Source of the DNA: Prevotellaceae bacterium
Lineage (GTDB): Bacteria; Bacteroidota; Bacteroidia; Bacteroidales; UBA932
DNA length: 5,934 bases
Assembly (NCBI GenBank): GCA_031288855.1
Contig: JAITQQ010000126.1
Span: 1-5,934 of the forward strand
Reading direction: 5' to 3'
Position numbers and translations under genes: made by a program. A model generated the notes under the pieces. The model was given only the letters and a program-made list of their open reading frames with translations, searched no databases and had not been told where the DNA came from. Positions 4,613 to 5,934 of this stretch are shown here, piece by piece (position 1 is the stretch's first letter; each line of letters opens with the position of its first letter).

Positions 4613-5934
4613 ATGGACCAGGTAATGAAACAACGAATTGATGCATGGCTCGCAGGAAGCTATGACGAAGAAACCAAAACACAGGTTAAAAAGTTAATTG
4701 ATACAAATCCTAAAGAATTAGAGGAGAGTTTTTATAAAAACCTCGAATTTGGCACCGGCGGATTGCGCGGTATCATGGGCGTAGGCACCAACCGCATGAA
4801 TAAATATACCGTAGGGATGGCCACGCAAGGACTTGCCAATTATCTCAAAAAAAGTTTCCCGGATTTGCCTGAAATCAAAGTGGCCATTACGCACGACAGC
4901 CGCAACAACAGCGCCTATTTCGCCCAAATCACCGCCGAAGTTTTTGCCGCCAACGGTTTCAAGGTGTTTCTCTTCGACGGCATGCGCCCCACGCCGGAAC
5001 TCAGTTTCACCATCCGCCATTTGGGTTGTCAGAGCGGCGTAGTGGTCACCGCATCGCACAATCCTAAGGAATACAACGGCTACAAAGCATATTGGGACGA
5101 TGGCGCACAAGTTACGGCGCCGCACGACACCAACATCATTGCCGAAGTGGAAAAAATCACCGACCCCGCTATGGTACAATTCACCGGACAAGAGGGGAAC
5201 ATCAAACGTATAGGCAAAGAAATTGATGAAATATATCTGGAAAAAATATTAAGCCTGGGGCTTTCGCCTGAAGCCATACAACAAAACAACCAGATACGCA
5301 TTGTATATACGCCGCTACACGGCACAGGTGTGGTGCTCATTCCTGAAGCCTTGCGCCGCAAAGGGTTTAGCAACATTATCAGGGTGCCGGAACAAGACGT
5401 GAGCGACGGAAATTTCCCGACGGTGGAATCGCCAAACCCCGAAGAACACAGTGCGTTCAAAATGGCTATCGAAAAAGCCACCGCTTCGGGCGCCGACATG
5501 ATTATGGCCTCCGACCCCGACGCCGATCGCGTGGGGCTTGCCATCCGCAACGACAAAAAAGAATTTATCCTGCTGAACGGCAATCAAACCGCGTCGCTCC
5601 TCACCTACTACTTGCTGCGCCGGTGGAAAGAGCTCGGCAAGCTCACCGGCAAAGAATATATCATCAAAACCATTGTCACCACCGACCTCATGAAGACGCT
5701 GGCAGAGCGCTTCGGCGTGGAATATTACAATGTGTTTACCGGCTTCAAATTCATTGCCGAAGTAATCCGTGAACAGGAAGGAAAGAAAGTGTTTATTGGC
5801 GGCGGCGAGGAAAGTTACGGATACAATATCGGCGAATTTGTGCGCGACAAAGACGCGGTGGCCACCTGCTGCACCCTTGCTGAGATGGCGGCATGGGCGG
5901 CATCGCAAGGAAAAACCATGTATGACGTATTACT
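4613..5934 (+). CDS. Phosphoglucomutase/phosphomannomutase, alpha-D-phosphohexomutase family (3' truncated by window edge)
   Basis: The window holds 440 codons plus two bases of a phospho-sugar mutase; relatives of this long form run to about 580 residues, so roughly three quarters is present. The enzyme interconverts hexose (or pentose) 1- and 6- (5-) phosphates through a phosphoserine. Visible are FGTGGLRGIMGVGTNRMN (from residue 46), the active-site TASHNP with phospho-acceptor Ser148 (146-151), the Mg-binding DPDADR (D301, D303, D305), and the sugar-binding GGGEESYG (396-403). The missing end should hold the phosphate-binding domain 4. Start at 4613 is chosen for an 11-nt gap after rfbD and a family-like short N-terminus. 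In-frame ATGs at 4574 and 4589 (overlapping rfbD) and 4625 are alternatives, and no Shine-Dalgarno decides between them. Close spacing suggests an operon with rfbD. Glucose- versus mannose- or pentose-phosphate specificity cannot be settled here. Confidence 0.93.
   Translation, partial: MDQVMKQRIDAWLAGSYDEETKTQVKKLIDTNPKELEESFYKNLEFGTGGLRGIMGVGTNRMNKYTVGMATQGLANYLKKSFPDLPEIKVAITHDSRNNSAYFAQITAEVFAANGFKVFLFDGMRPTPELSFTIRHLGCQSGVVVTASHNPKEYNGYKAYWDDGAQVTAPHDTNIIAEVEKITDPAMVQFTGQEGNIKRIGKEIDEIYLEKILSLGLSPEAIQQNNQIRIVYTPLHGTGVVLIPEALRRKGFSNIIRVPEQDVSDGNFPTVESPNPEEHSAFKMAIEKATASGADMIMASDPDADRVGLAIRNDKKEFILLNGNQTASLLTYYLLRRWKELGKLTGKEYIIKTIVTTDLMKTLAERFGVEYYNVFTGFKFIAEVIREQEGKKVFIGGGEESYGYNIGEFVRDKDAVATCCTLAEMAAWAASQGKTMYDVL

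Noticed and set aside
5080..5908. Long minus-strand ORFs opposite the phosphohexomutase
   Set aside because: The plus strand carries an uninterrupted enzyme with all catalytic motifs. The antisense frames have no recognisable domain and reflect GC-biased codon positions.
1..5934. tRNA, rRNA, riboswitch or origin of replication
   Set aside because: I saw no cloverleaf-like segment, rRNA similarity, riboswitch core or iterated DnaA-box cluster; the only intergenic space is short and already accounted for.

Overview
The window looks like a piece of a Bacteroidota chromosome, probably of the order Bacteroidales. The evidence is protein character (a Bacteroidetes-style dnaX N-terminus and a long-form phospho-sugar mutase), TAnnTTTG-type -7 promoter boxes, and mostly absent Shine-Dalgarno sequences. 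No taxonomic marker gene is present, so this stays an inference.

Layout. Positions 1-178 are a mostly AT-rich edge region. It may hold the last codons of a plus-strand gene (1-129) and contains two small palindromes. Positions 179-1040 form a REP/RAYT cassette: a Y1-type HUH transposase of the REP-associated (RAYT) family (344-973, +), flanked by two 54-bp direct repeats that each contain a 34-bp near-perfect palindrome. A third copy of the same repeat lies inside the transposase coding sequence and is translated in frame. Positions 1055-1936 (-) encode an EamA/DMT-family membrane transporter. It sits 18 nt downstream of dnaX (1955-3652, -), the clamp-loader tau/gamma subunit, so the two probably share a transcript. 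A 73-nt divergent promoter region (3653-3725) separates dnaX from rfbD/rmlD (3726-4601, +), dTDP-4-dehydrorhamnose reductase. This is followed closely by an alpha-D-phosphohexomutase (4613 to the window end, +), cut off after 440 codons.

How the genes fit together. dnaX is housekeeping replication. rmlD and the sugar-phosphate mutase make a plausible nucleotide-sugar pair: the mutase can supply glucose-1-phosphate, the entry point to dTDP-glucose, and RmlD carries out the last step to dTDP-L-rhamnose. The RAYT cassette is an independent, probably domesticated, repeat-processing module that sits tail-to-tail with the transporter gene.

Most notable points: (1) a REP element inside the gene of its own presumed transposase, adding about 18 residues without breaking the frame; (2) a compensatory base-pair change between the two flanking REP copies, which suggests the hairpin is under selection; (3) a run of ten A residues in dnaX exactly at the end of the clamp-loader core, where slippage in either direction meets a stop within five codons and would yield a short gamma-like product.
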